Assembly: GCA_963971535.1 (NCBI GenBank)
Contig: OZ020593.1
Span: 41,261,766 to 41,325,765 of the forward strand
Length of the DNA: 64,000 nt
DNA from: Notolepis coatsorum
Lineage: Eukaryota; Chordata; Actinopteri; Aulopiformes; Paralepididae
Direction: 5' to 3'
A program made the position numbers and the translations under genes. The notes under the pieces were generated by a model, which was not told the DNA's origin, did no database searches, and worked only from the letters and a program-made list of their open reading frames with translations. Every line of letters starts with the position of its first letter. Within the stretch, counting starts at the first letter, position 1. This document shows, one piece after another, positions 1 through 24,416 of the stretch.

Positions 1-130
1 GAGGAAATGGGCTGTGGAACTGAAGGACTTGGGCTGTGGAACTGAAAGCTAGGGCGTAACGCGATTGGGCGCTGAGAGAAGCGTCAGTGGCCACTCAGGC
101 CGCGCAAACCGAACGCGGAAGGACAACCAT
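1..130 (+). mobile_element. right-arm fragment of the foldback-family element
   Basis: Bases 55-125 (GGGCGTAACGCG, then CGTCAGTGGCCACTCAGG and CCGAACGCGGAA) resemble 12105-12178 at the right end of the foldback element. Bases 1-50 hold two copies of a 22-bp unit (GGGCTGTGGAACTGAAGGAC...). The element is cut by the window edge. Confidence 0.5.
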
Positions 131-144
131 CTTGGGGAAAGTAT

Positions 145-325
145 TCACGCGGAGGGGACACGTGATGCAAGGCTTCTATCCTCACTACAGCCGACCAGTG
201 GGAGGCATAGTCTAGCAACGTTCAAGACAGGGGAGGGGAGAATTGAAGGGGAGAATTGGCGATACGAAATTGGGATGGGAGAAAAATAGAAAATAAGGAG
301 AAAAAGTGGATAAAAAAAGAAAGAA
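145..325 (+). mobile_element. SINE-B tail fragment
   Basis: Matches the reverse complement of 16578-16790: GGGACACGTGATGCAAGGCTTC, then GGGAGGCATAGTCTAGCAACG, and the AGAAAAAGTGGATAAAAAAAG tail. The tRNA-like head is missing, so it is 5' truncated. Confidence 0.7.
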
Positions 326-515
326 TTGGGGCGTCCCAGTGGCGAACCACATAGCGCGCTCAGCCGCGACACGGCCGACCCGGGTTCGACTCCCGAACCC
401 GTCGTTATTTGCCGAATGTCTTCCCCCCACTCTGTCTCCCATTCCTCCTCTGTCTCTCTCTACTGGACTGCCCAGTAGCAATAAAGCGATAAAACGCCAA
501 AAAAATAAATCTTAA
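326..515 (+). mobile_element. tRNA-derived SINE-A
   Basis: The head resembles a tRNA: GTGGCGAACCACATAGCGCG as A-box-like and GGGTTCGACTCCC as B box. The body is CT-rich and ends in AATAAAGCGATAAAACGCC plus an A-rich tail. A second copy lies at 13383-13577 on the other strand. It sits directly on the tail of the SINE-B fragment. Confidence 0.85.
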
Positions 516-686
516 AAAAATAAATAAATAAAAGAATATATACTGTAGATACATGTATATACAGTGTGTACAGTGTTATTGTACATTGCTATCAAACTGT
601 TGTATGGATAAACTCTGAATTAGATATAATGGTATAATGAAGGTTGTTATGAGTACAGTGTAAGACAGTTGTAGGCAGTAGATAAG

Positions 687-949
687 TATGAGTTAAGTAT
701 AGACAACAGAGTTCATACGGTATGAGTTAAGTATAGACAACAGAGTTCATACGGTATGAGTTAAGTATAGACAACAGAGTTCATACGGTATGAGTTAAGT
801 ATAGACAACAGAGTTCATACGGTATGAGTTAAGTATAGACAACAGAGTTCATACGGTATGAGTTAAGTATAGACAACAGAGTTCATACGGTATGAGTTAA
901 GTATAGACAACAGAGTTCATACGGTATGAGTTAAGTATAGACAACAGAG
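687..949. repeat. 34-bp minisatellite, 7 full copies plus a partial one
   Basis: The unit starts TATGAGTTAAGTATAGACAA and ends TTCATACGG; the copies look identical. It lies in the thnsl2 intron upstream of the first exon in view. Confidence 0.95.
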
Positions 950-1501
950 CCAGTAATGATGAAGGTGTCTTTATTCAAAAAAATTCATACAATAAAAACA
1001 AAACAGAAAATGGTGAAAGAAAAAGTGAATGTCATTTATAAATGCTGTAATAACCAATTTCCTGTTCTGTCTTGATCTCAACTTTATGGGCCTTATGAGA
1101 AAACATGCTGACGCATTGGAAGACAATTAAATGAAGATGATTAGCGGAATTTTGATCCAGTGTATTCTTTTCTCAGCAGCATACAGCTGCTGATGTTGAC
1201 ACTAGGTCCAGGATGCTCAATAAAGGAGATGTAGGGCTTCTCAGTAGTCACTATCTCTTTATCAGCTCTGCCTCCATTGGTGTCTCCCCACATGACGGCT
1301 CAGTGACCACCAGGGTGGAAGGTGCTTGGCCCGGGGCAGAGCTCTAGCTTTCTGGTTCCTCACATCAGCAGCAGCAGATCCAGTGGTTGTGTCACTTGAG
1401 TTGTCATCCAGATCTTACATTGAAAAGATTGCTCAGGGCAGTGCTTTTGTGTTTTGCTAGAAGCAATATGACTCAATTATCTTGTGGCGCTAAACCTCCA
1501 G
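950..1501. other. thnsl2 intron, no recognised feature
   Basis: AT-rich intron sequence up to the acceptor CCTCCAG at 1495-1501. No other exon of thnsl2 was recognised here. Confidence 0.6.
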
Positions 1502-14956
<13,455 letters not shown>

Positions 14957-15238
14957 AGATCTATAGTTACACCTACATTATGATTCAGAAAGCTTTATGG
15001 CCCGTCCAACATTTTTATTGAATATTCAGCATATGCTGCTTTTGGGAGTCCACCCAGTGATCAAATTCATAATCTAATGTTTTTATGTAATTGTTTGTGC
15101 ACAGAATTGACCGTTTTAAAGAGATTGTTTCACTACATTTTATCTGTCCAGCTCAAGAGTTGTGGTTTTAAATGTGAAATTCGTGTAATTGGCCTTTCCG
15201 AGCTTTATTTCCGACGGCTACTTTTAAGTTGATAATTT
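14957..15238 (+). other. probable thnsl2 3' UTR
   Basis: Follows the stop codon at 14954-14956. No canonical AATAAA was spotted before an L1 fragment inserted at 15239, so the polyadenylation site is not placed. Confidence 0.5.
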
Positions 15239-15618
15239 CTTTTTTTTTTTTACTTAAATTTTTATTAACATTTATAGACAAACAACACTTAGACAATACT
15301 TACAATGACATCCATAACACAACAATGCACTAACATGGGCCCCTTGAATATGGCTGCGTTCAGCCTCTCAGACCCCCATAAGGGGGATCCCCCCCTCCCG
15401 CCATCCACCCCCAGAAACAGGGCTCCCCCACATCCCAGGTCCGTCCCACGCGGGGCCGAGCACTCAGCGACACGGGTCCCTTGAATTTAAGTGGGCCAGG
15501 CTCAGTAGAGGAGAGAGGGAAGGTACCCCCCACCGAGCCAAGCCCCTACCTCCCATGTCACCAAGCACCCCACCCCACGCATAACGACCCCACTCTCCCG
15601 GGCCAAACCGCGGACCCG
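15239..15618 (-). mobile_element. 5'-truncated L1 3' end
   Basis: Starts (on +) with a T-run and AAATTTTTATTAACATTTATAG, the same type of 3' end as L1-C near 45735. The flanks AGTTGATAATTT (15227) and AGTTGATAAATT (15619) are a target duplication. Only the 3' UTR is left. Confidence 0.7.
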
Positions 15619-15631
15619 AGTTGATAAATTT

Positions 15632-16577
15632 GTATCTGTTCTCTCTGCTGGCCGTGGCCATTGTTGAGTGTTAAAGGTGCAAATGTAACCTTGAGAGCTG
15701 TTGTAATTGTGAAATAATGACCTATGACATGAGATGAGATCATGGTCTCTTCCAAGTATACAAGTGTAGCGAGTGAGGGAGGAGGTGTACAAGTACAGCA
15801 CGAGTAGATTATATCCTCTATTACACAATCTATGATTTACTTTGTTGTTACCTTGTTCCTCTGATCTTCTTCCCCTTAGCCTTGGGTTTCCTGAAAGGCG
15901 CTATACAAATCCAAGAAATTATTATTATTACTAGCGGAGGCTATAATATGGGGAACTGCAAACAACCTTAGCTGAGACATTGATTTTACTGATTGATTTA
16001 ATATTTATTTAATTTCTAGTTGTGAATCGGTTTGCTGACTTGGTGTCAGTTTCCCTGGAAGTCTGAGTACTTTCTTATCTGGACTCTGTAGATTATATTA
16101 GTAGATGGGGCCTTTTAACTGCACGTGACCTCCTGTACTCCCCAGCCTCTAGGCAGGGACTTTGGTCTCATGCGAAGACACAGGGAAGATGTCGCACACT
16201 GTGTGATTCAGCAGCTTTTGGTCTTTTGCTGCATTTGTTTATGGTCAGAGATGGAAGAGGGAAATGTGCCATCTCTGACCCACGTGTGTAAAAGCATGGA
16301 TGCTCACGGTGAACTTTTTAGGCAATATTTTCCTACAATTTGCACTAAAAAGACAATTTACAACAACATATAGCTTTTTTACTTACAAATGTGCTCATAA
16401 AACAGCTAATTACAACATTAAATGTTTATACAATGTGAGTGACCATGTTAAAATTATGTAAAATGACACTGAGGCTTGAACTGGGCGTTGAAAAATTAAA
16501 CCAGTTTGCGACTTGGAACTCAAGAGTTTATGTGCCGTTTTAATAGATTCTTCCTAGTATGAAGTCAGAATTTTCTA
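15632..16577. other. no recognised gene
   Basis: Contains a LINE-tail-like piece at about 15885-15935 (GAAAGGCGCTATACAAATCC plus ATT repeats). Nothing else was recognised. Confidence 0.5.
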
Positions 16578-17051
16578 CCTTTTTTTTTATCCACTTTTTC
16601 TCCCCATTTTCAATTTTTCTCCCATCCCAATTTTGTATATCCAATTGTTCCCTCCCCTGTCTTGAACGTTGCTAGACTATGCCTCCCACAGGTCGGTTGT
16701 AGTGAGGACAGAAGCCTTGCATCATGCGTCCCCTCCGGTACACGAGGAGGCAGCCTGTCGCATCTTTTCGCCGCAGCAGCTCGAACTCTCAGTGGCAAGG
16801 AGTAACGCGTGGGAGGCTCACACTGCCCCCGTCACTTCCTGCTTCCGTCGCACCGGCGTCACCAAACTGACCTGTAGGAGTCGCTGTCCACAACGTCAAA
16901 TCCCCACCCACCAGCTTTCCCACCCTAACACATGCCAATTGTGTTAGTATGAGCGACCGGCCAGCCGGTAGCAACGCCGAGAGCTGGGCTCGAACCCAGC
17001 GTCTCCTGCGTTGGAGGCGAGCGCCTTGCCCACTGCGCCAATCAGCCGCCA
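16578..17051 (-). mobile_element. tRNA-derived SINE-B, full-length copy
   Basis: On the - strand it begins GGCGGCTGATTGGCGCAGTG, with B box GGGTTCGAGCCCAG, and ends in AAAAAGTGGATAAAAAAAAA. About 470 bp. Same family as 13632-14102 and 145-325. Confidence 0.85.
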
Positions 17052-17564
17052 GAATTTTCGACCTCTGAGTTATAATCGAATGCAGCATTACAGCTGAGAA
17101 GACAGAAGCTTTCACAGTCTATGACTCAGCATATTTTTCTCTGGAGTCCTTCGTCTTTCAGTGTAACTCATAACACTCAAAAAACACCCACAATGTTTAA
17201 ATATCCCTACAATGGGAGATTTTGGACCTATTCCTTATATAATTGTGCTCATGTTGATTGCCATTGAGAATATTGCCATTGAAATAACGGCATGCATCCA
17301 GTGTTCAGCCTCTGTTGTTGCTATGCTAATAACTTCAAACAGGGTGAGATGAAGTTGCCCCAAAACCACCATTTGTAGATTCCACAGATTACAGTGACAG
17401 AGTAGTGAGTTACTAGTACAGTAGTGAGTTACTGTAATTCCTTCTGTGGAATATATAGTATGAATTACTTTTTTGGGGGAAACTTTGCCATACTCGGTTT
17501 ATAAATCATTATCAAATCAACAAAAAATGTCAACACTGGAAGAAAGCCATTTATACACATCAGG
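17052..17564. other. no recognised feature
   Basis: AT-rich sequence with a short duplicated AGTAGTGAGTTACT near 17400. No gene seen. Confidence 0.5.
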
Positions 17565-17790
17565 GATAAATGATAAATGGACTGCATTTATATAGCGCTT
17601 TTATCCAACTTCATGCCTCCCATTCACCCATTCACACATCAACAGCGGAGGCAACCATGCAATTTGCCAACCTGCTTATTGGGAGCAGTTAGGGGTTAAG
17701 TAAGTGTCTTGTTCAAGGACACTTCGACACGCTGCCAGGAGGAGCTCGAATCGAACCAGGAACCTTTTGATTACCAGATGATGACTAATC
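17565..17790. repeat. dispersed fish repeat
   Basis: GGACTGCATTTATATAGCGC, CCCATTCACACATC and CTTGTTCAAGGACACTTCGAC are words I recognise from a very common teleost interspersed repeat; a related piece (CCTTGCTCAAGGATACTTC) lies near 6610-6635. Class not assigned. Confidence 0.55.
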
Positions 17791-17849
17791 AACATGATTG
17801 GAAAGTGAGAAAATCTATGTAGATCCAAAATTGCTGAACCATCCCTATA

Positions 17850-18200
17850 AAGGAGGTCATTACTAGGATACACTTCATGAATAACAAGACACTGGTTTAA
17901 AGTAGGTCACTACTAGGGTAGATTTCATGAATAACAAGACACTGGTCTAAAGGAGGTCACTACCAGGGTACATTTCATGAATAACAAGACACTGGTTTAA
18001 AGGCGGTCACTACCAGGGTACATTTCATGAATAACAAGACACTGGTTTAAAGGAGGTCACTACCAGGGTAAACTTCATGAATAACAAGACACTGGTATAA
18101 ATTAGGTCACTACCAGGATAAACGTAATGAATAACAAGACACGGTTTAAAGGAAGTCACTACCAGCAGGGTGCCCTTTATGAATAACAAGACACTGGTTT
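17850..18200. repeat. 50-bp minisatellite, about 7 copies
   Basis: Unit AGGAGGTCACTACCAGGGTA, then CTTCATGAATAACAAGACAC and TGGTTTAA. One more unit lies isolated at 19864-19912, so the array was split by the 1.66 kb segment between. Confidence 0.92.
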
Positions 18201-18646
18201 AACGGCGACGCTGATATCGCGGGCGCAATAGAATGACGTAAATTGTTTGACGTGGTCTGCCTGGGAATTGTAGTCTTTTTCCAGGGTTTTTTTGATGTAG
18301 GAAGTTACTCTAGACAGGAAGTTACACGCTACTTTTTATTTGGTGTTGATAAAACAATAAATAACTGAACCAGGATCATTTCAATTCGATGCTAAATAAA
18401 CTTTTACGCATGCGTAAAATGTGCCAGATTAAATTTGACAGGCGTTGCATTTTTATCAATATCTTGGCCATTTCTTGTACTAGAATCAAATGAAAAAACT
18501 GGACGGAAGTGCGGAGAGAGGCGGAAGTTGACTGCGAGAAAAGAAGAGTAGAAGAAGAACGAAAGTGAGAGAGAATCCGTTCACAAGATAATTTCTGAGG
18601 AACACACGTTTTTCCAGCCAGCAAAACTTTAGCTTTAGTTCGACTT

Positions 18647-18663
18647 ATAACAGTAGTAGTAGC

Positions 18664-18737
<74 letters not shown>
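18647..18737. repeat. (GTA)n microsatellite
   Basis: About 30 trinucleotide units, with GCA and GAA variants at the edges. It would encode poly-valine in the frame of the adjacent exon. Confidence 0.95.
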
Positions 18738-18740
18738 AAG

Positions 18741-19245
18741 TAGAAGTAGAAGAATCTTCAGATGATTCAGATGTTGACGATCCATCTTTTGTAGATGACA
18801 ACAATGAGAGGTAAAGACACTTATTTTGGACATTTATAGCTTATGTTTAGTCAGTCACACTCTTACTGTACTTGTTGGGTTTGCAAAGAACACTCTTTGG
18901 ATTGTAAATATGTGTATATGTGCTGTGCTGTGTGCTGTATAAGATAAGAGATTCCTTGTTGAATGTTGAAAATAATGTGCTTTTTATTGTTTTCTACAGT
19001 GAGGAGCAAGGAGCAGAAGAACTGCCTTCAACCAGTTCAGTGCAGGCGAGACATGGAAGGAGGGCTAACCAAGACAGGTGAGAGACTTATTATTATTAGT
19101 GCTTTTGTTTAGTTATAACTCTGTTCATAAAAGTTGAAAATAATGTATTTTTACATGTCTTTGTCTACAGCAATGATTTGCCTGGGACATCTAGGGGGGC
19201 AGGGTGTGCCCAAGCCCGGTCCAGGTCAAGAAATGACCCAGACAG
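18741..19245 (+). CDS. three small in-frame exons, transposase N-terminus-like
   Basis: Exons end at 18810 (GAGAG|GTAAAG) and lie at 19000-19078 and 19171-19245, with AG acceptors and GTGAGAG donors. Each junction leaves AG plus one base, so the frame is kept. The peptide is acidic then basic: SSDDSDVDDPSFVDDNNE, then EEQGAEELPSTSS with RHGRRANQD, then NDLPGTSRG with RSRSRNDPD. Acidic starts of this kind are common in piggyBac-like transposases, but the match is by style only. The second and third exons and their following introns look like tandem duplicates. No in-frame ATG was found upstream (the frame runs back through a GTA repeat to a stop), and no catalytic exons were seen downstream. 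Confidence 0.4.
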
Positions 19246-20071
19246 GTGAGAGACTTATTATGGATGTTTATTGCTTTTTTATTATTACTAGGTTTGCAGA
19301 CTTTGTACGCAATATATACAGAATGGAATATTCCCCATTGCAATGTTTAGTGCAACATGTTTATTCGTGTTGAATGGTATCAATGGTGAAATGAGCATGA
19401 AGAGCTGCGATGTCGCCCTCTGTCTCAATATAGACAGAAACTGTTTTACTGCGTGGCACAATTGAGCAGTGTCGCTCACTCTTTCCAGTTGAGAAAAAAA
19501 ATTTCGTCTGTGTTTATTACCTGTGTATAGAGAAAATAATGCTTTGTAAATTGAATTCTGTTCTGTTCTCTTTTGTTTATGTAAATATGCTACCTGAGGG
19601 TGCATTTCCACTGTTTTATATGCTTGATTGAATATGTTTGCATTGGTTCATAGTAAAAAGAACACATTTTCTCAATCCGATTTTGTGTTGTACATTATGC
19701 AGTATACAGTATTATACAGTATGGAAACTAACTGTCAGGTCATATATGTGAGGCTGTGCTGAAAAAAAGGATACCAAACATACCATGGTAAAACATTTTA
19801 AAATGGGAATTATACAATTTTAATCAAAATTAGCTAAAACATTGAAAATATCCCACAACTCCGAAGGAGGTCACTACCAGAATAAACTTCATGAATAACA
19901 AAACACTGGTTTTTATACAGTTAGTTTAATTGTCTCATAGAGCGCAATCGGCAGACATCACTCAGTTGTAAAAAGTGTATACATAGGTTATGGGGCTGCC
20001 CCTTTCCGCAAGGATTTCATGGTGTCACTGAGCCCCAGAGAACCGCCCCCCACCCAATCAGGTGTGCCATC

Positions 20072-20641
20072 TCATTGGTGGGTTCCATGGGGAGGGGTGT
20101 GGCTGACCATGTGCAGTAGCCTCATCAGCAGGTCAAGGCCACGGCTGCTGCTTTCTGATGGAACGATGGCCTCATCATCAGCTTCGTAACAAGATTGGTC
20201 AACACTGCATCCCTCTAGAGAACAAAAAGTCATATCACCAGAGTCAAAGAGATATCAGATCTTGTGAAAGCATTAGGTGCTAACATATATCATGCTAAGT
20301 GACAATCATATCTCTAATGTTTACAGAGTGGGGGAGGGGTGTGTGTGTGATGAGACCAGTACATCTTGAAGTCATTCAGTGATTTTAGACCTAACAAAGG
20401 AGTACATCACTGGTTTATGGTCTATGACATTGAACCCCCCCCCCCCCTTCTACATTGCACAATACCCCCAACTAACTTATATATAGATATATAGACATAG
20501 ATATATATGTATATCTACAGTAGAACCTTATTTCCCAAGACTTTTTTTAAAACACAAATGTTAATAGCATGTCTCTCTAGACCAGGGGTCGGGAACCTAT
20601 GGCTCGCGAGCCATATATGGCTCTTCTGGTGACAGCATATG

Positions 20642-20675
<34 letters not shown>

Positions 20676-22635
20676 CTTGTGACATTTCTTAAAAATACTG
20701 TGTCATTTTAAAGTAAACAGAAATTAGTTTTGAAGATACAGCTAATAGTATCTGTAGCTGAAGATATAGCGAGCAGAGCTGGCGAGGGAACACAAGTGGA
20801 CAGAAATAAAAGATCTTCAACCTGAAGACCAGCTGATTCTTAAAACTTGGAACGAGCTTCCTGTGACATACCACACAATGCAGCGTGAGTATCGCCGTAT
20901 TGACCATGTTTGGCTCTACATATGCATGTGGGCAGTCATTCTCGCATATGAGGAACATTAAGACCAACCTACGCTCACGTTTAACTGATGGAAGCCTCAA
21001 CGCCTGCATGAAGCTCAACCTCACCACGTATGAACCAGATTACAAGGCCATCAGCAAAACCATGCAGCACCAGAAGTCGCATTAAAAGTAAGACATATTT
21101 AATTTATTATACGTTAAAAATACCATATGGCTCTCAATGAAATATATTTAGAAATATTTGGCTTTTATGGCTCTCCCAGTCAAAAAGGTTCCTGACCCCT
21201 GCTCTAGACTGAAATGCTTCTCACCAGAGTCACAGCAGACCCCCGGAGCAGCACAGCGTCCCTCCTCTGGACCACAGGCTCTTCCTCCAGACTCACAGGG
21301 AGAAGGCAGGTAGTTCTCCTCCACACAGCGCGCTGCCTCCGTGGAGCCAACGTAACATCCCAGTCCCTCCCCACAGCAGATACTGGGGCCGAAGCAATGG
21401 CCTCTGTCCCCGGGGCCACATGACATGCACTGGGGAAGAGGGACATTGAGGTCATCCCTAGGTCATTGTAATATCTATCAGCATAGGACAATGGAGCTCA
21501 AATGTGGAGTATATATCAATACCTTCAGATTCAAGCTGAGTGATGTGCCCAAAATATATCACAATGTCTTTCTTAGTTTTTACAGTGTTTTTCAGTACAA
21601 TTTACAATGTGATATGACATATTTTACGTTGTTATCTTGTAATACAGTTACAATGATGGTATACCTTTATATTCAGTATACCTCCCAGCCCTATTTCAAA
21701 TTCTAATGACAGTCTTTACATATTTACATGTAAAATAAAAGACAATCTTTGCAATCAAGAGACTTGACTAGTTGAACTGATTGCACCACATTTTCAGACT
21801 TGAGCTAGAGAATTATAGGGGAGCCAATACTGGCTACTCTGACCAATTCACTTACCTTCATTTTGAAAACCTATTCTAAAAACGATAGCCTATAATGTCA
21901 GATTTGGCAATATTACAGTATTTCTCCAGGATCATACTTGTCATTTTGACTATCCCTTTGCTGGCTGAATGCTGCTGAACTCCTGGAGGTGTATAGCTAA
22001 AAAGTGTAATTGTTTTTTCTCTTTACCAAAGTGGAACATACATGTGACGATCCACATCACAAATGGCATACAGCAAGCAATATTATTCTACAAATTCACA
22101 CATTTGCAATACAAAACACAATCAGTAATGGCCACAACACTTAGATTATGCACCTTCCTGGAGGGGTACTCAAGGGCCCTCTTGCCTCCTATTGGGCAGT
22201 TGGAGATGTAACAGGCAGAGCAGACAGACAGCAGGAATAACAGGCACAGGGCAGACAGTGGGGCACTGGACTCAGCCACTGAGAGAGAGAGAGACACACA
22301 CACACACACACACACAGAGAAAGAGATACAGAGAGAGAGAGAAACAAACAGATAGAACCGGTGTCAATCTTGGTTTCCATCTCAGTTCTGAATAAAAAAT
22401 GTAGTCAAACATTAGACTATTGCACGGTAAAACATTAGACTTTCTATTGCGTGATAAAACATTAGACTCTATTGCGTAGTAAAACATTAGCCTCTATTGC
22501 ATAGTAAAACTTCACTGATGTGATACATGGATTATAATACATTTAAAGGACAATGAAATGGACATGTTCCCCACATTCCGTAAGTTCTGACTGAAAAGTG
22601 AACAATACATAAGTCAGGGAGAAATCAAACTCACT
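20072..22635 (-). CDS. oxt: isotocin-neurophysin precursor (oxytocin orthologue)
   Basis: Neurohypophysial hormone precursor, secreted and processed in hypothalamic neurons. Coding segments on the - strand: the A of the start codon at 22635, then 22278-22154, 21429-21225 and 20214-20072 (stop 20074-20072). Total 157 residues, the usual isotocin precursor length. Order: signal peptide of about 22 residues ([10 protein letters not shown] then a Leu-rich core ending CSA), hormone CYISNCPIG, amidation/cleavage GKR, neurophysin with all 14 cysteines ([19 protein letters not shown] onward; EGCSVDQSC in the last exon), then a Leu-rich tail ([10 protein letters not shown]) ending GTHQ. The hormone exon has no in-frame ATG. 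Joining the donor after 22635 (GTGAGT) to the acceptor before 22278 (CTCTCTCAG) creates ATGG, so the initiator codon is probably split by an intron. Intron 3 (between 21225 and 20214) contains a hAT. Identity is certain; the 5' exon is an inference. Confidence 0.95.
20583..21201 (+). mobile_element. hAT transposon remnant in oxt intron
   Basis: Terminal inverted repeats CAGGGGTCGGGAACC / GGTTCCTGACCCCTG, flanked by a perfect 8-bp duplication CTCTAGAC (20575-20582 and 21202-21209). It is 619 bp, so most of the transposase is gone. The right flank lies about 15 bases from the splice donor that follows the exon ending at 21225. Confidence 0.93.
20885..21085 (+). pseudogene. hAT transposase C-terminal (dimerisation) fragment
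   Basis: An open stretch inside the hAT reads [14 protein letters not shown], then [15 protein letters not shown] and TYEPDY. This is the signature of the hAT C-terminal dimerisation domain in the ZBED/GTF2IRD2-like group. Only this end survives; the catalytic core is missing. It is the internal remainder of a deletion derivative. Confidence 0.85.
22281..22345. repeat. GA/CA microsatellites beside the oxt acceptor
   Basis: On the - strand this is a GT run followed by a CT run ending in the acceptor CTCTCTCAG at 22279. It acts as the polypyrimidine tract of the first oxt intron. Confidence 0.9.
22408..22510. repeat. short tandem repeat of about 28 bp, 4 copies
   Basis: Unit TAAAACATTAGACTCTATTGCG with variants. 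It lies inside the first oxt intron. Confidence 0.85.
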
Positions 22636-22718
22636 GTGATCAGGTGGAGGTTCTGCTGATAGTGGTGGAGTCGGCTCTGAGTCAGGCTTAACTGATGTCC
22701 TCAGTTGTTCTGAACCCT

Positions 22719-22734
22719 TGTATTATAAAAAGGC
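22719..22734 (-). promoter_or_regulatory. putative TATA box of oxt
   Basis: On the - strand the sequence reads CGCCTTTTTATAATACA. It lies roughly 85-100 bases upstream of the inferred first-exon donor at 22635, which leaves room for a start site near 22690-22700 and a short 5' UTR. Further upstream a homeodomain-like CATTAATTG lies near 22822. Position and composition fit, but nothing proves the start site. Confidence 0.45.
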
Positions 22735-23021
22735 GTCTTATATACCCCGTCTAGTCTCTCGGGACATGACATGAGCTCCAAAACACTGATCAAGTCCAAT
22801 TAGTGTATCATTGTCCGTGCATTAATTGTGTGGACCTAATTTGCGGAGGGTAATGTGGATGAAGAGATCAACGGGAAGGTAATTTGTGACCATGCATGAC
22901 AGGGTAAAGGTTAGGGCGATGTCTTTTTTAGCTCCCAAAAGCTGATCTGAATTCAGATCATTTACATTTAATGATCGTAACGTTATCATCACTGTTCCTG
23001 TTGCCAGCAGCTGAAGGTTTA
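22735..23021. promoter_or_regulatory. presumed oxt upstream region
   Basis: Unique sequence between the putative TATA box and a solo LTR at 23022. It contains AT-rich homeodomain-like words (CCAATTAGTG, CATTAATTG). Regulatory role inferred from position only. Confidence 0.35.
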
Positions 23022-24416
23022 TGTAACTGAGGGGTACAATTCCCTGACTGTATTGTTAGATATGGTATTTAATACCACTACCTCTTGTACTTTAACTTCT
23101 GGCCATCCAGTACATGATATAAGTATGATGAACACTTTCCCACCTGATGAAACGAATCCACACAAATGTACAAATCGAATATTTAATATAGCAAAAGGTA
23201 TATACAACGTTCACTTGTTTACACTTATGATTTGAAATATGCACTTGTATGGCAAATGAGTATTCGTAGGTAAATCAACATTGAATGTCCAATCTCTGGT
23301 TACGCAGGGAGTAAGTATACAACCTGGATATTTAGGAAACTATAGCGATGGTACTTAAATGATTATAGCTGGATACACTAAGGGGGGGGGGGGGTCCCGC
23401 TGGTTGTAAGACAGTAGGAGGGGGGGGTTAGAGAAGCCGCTGGCGGTATCCCATCTGGCCGACGGTTTCTTGGGAGAATTCAAAGTCTTGAACACGGTGC
23501 CCACAGAACCTCGGTCCGCAGACGAATACAGCTGGACCCTCTGGTGGACGGTAGCTGCCGGTCCACAACGGAGAGACGTGAGGCGACCTCACTGGTGTAG
23601 AGCGCCGTCTCACCTGGAGTCCTCTCCGGGGGGTAGTTCCAACACTCCGCAGTGTTGGCCGTTATCCATGGAATAATCAAAGCACCCAAAGCATAATCCA
23701 AGCCGTGGAAGGCTCGCCGTCGTCCGGGTAGAGTAATCCAATATACAGGTCCAGTCGCCCTGGCCCGGAGCTCCTCGGATGCAAGCACCACTAGGGGTCT
23801 GCCCAGCCTGGTTAAGCGTCCAGATAACGTCAGGAACGATGGGGGTACTGATAACTTTATAACTCTAACCGAACGATGCACCATACATAAATAGACTATT
23901 ATTAGCTTAATAGAATACGTCCAACTCGACGGTATAGTGCCAAACTATGACTATTCAACTATTAATCCGCACGATATCTCAATGCCTATTCTGAGGCCAA
24001 GTAGGCCTTACTACACCACACGTGCGTCGTGGGTGAGGCTTCGCGTCTGTCACTCTGTTGGAGGGTAAAGAACTGGACTAAAAGAAAGTTCTACTTTACT
24101 TGCGCCATATATATATGCGCTATGAACAAATAGTACCATTCGTATTTCGCCAGACGTATTCCTGCGCGGAACCGGGGCTTGCCACGACATGTTGGGCGGC
24201 ACGATTGAACTTGAACCTAGGGGTATGGCAACCTGGCGCCAGGTTCTCGTCCAATGGTAGAATGAAACTATTATGGGCTGTTTAGTAGACTAAAGGGATA
24301 TTCAATGCATATTGTACAAGGAATATACAGGGGATATCAAACGATATACAAACACTATTTAAATATATATATATAAATAAATATATATATTCGGTTTAAT
24401 CTGATCCTTCACAACA
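23022..24416. mobile_element. solo LTR of an LTR retrotransposon (fossil)
   Basis: Begins TGTAACTGAGG and ends TTCACAACA, flanked by the 5-bp duplication GTTTA (23017-23021 and 24417-24421). It is 1395 bp and non-coding, with a poly-G run near 23382. No partner LTR or internal region was seen, so it looks like the product of LTR-LTR recombination. Confidence 0.85.

Larger units (their letters stand above)
18200..19862 (+). mobile_element. insertion splitting the 50-bp minisatellite
   Basis: The array stops after GGTTTAA and resumes at AAGGAGGTCACTACC, with 1.66 kb between. The ends CGGCGACGCTGATAT and (reverse complement) CGGAGTTGTGGGATAT are weak inverted repeats beginning CGG. A possible 2-base AA duplication is the only flank repeat. 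The 5' part has a ZNF143-like motif (CTGGGAATTGTAGTC, 18261-18275) and an ETS-like CGGAAGT at 18504. It carries three small exons. Superfamily unknown. Confidence 0.5.

Noticed and set aside
687-949. CRISPR-like array
   Set aside because: Units are contiguous 34-bp copies with no spacers, in a vertebrate intron; it is a minisatellite.
1387-1501. Upstream extension of the first thnsl2 exon as coding
   Set aside because: The residues before TSGDTG do not fit the family, and a splice acceptor lies at 1500-1501.
16970-17051. tRNA gene (A and B boxes on the - strand)
   Set aside because: Part of a 470-bp SINE with other copies in the window; no complete cloverleaf was found. The same applies to 326-400, 13500-13577, 14030-14100 and 33762-33870.
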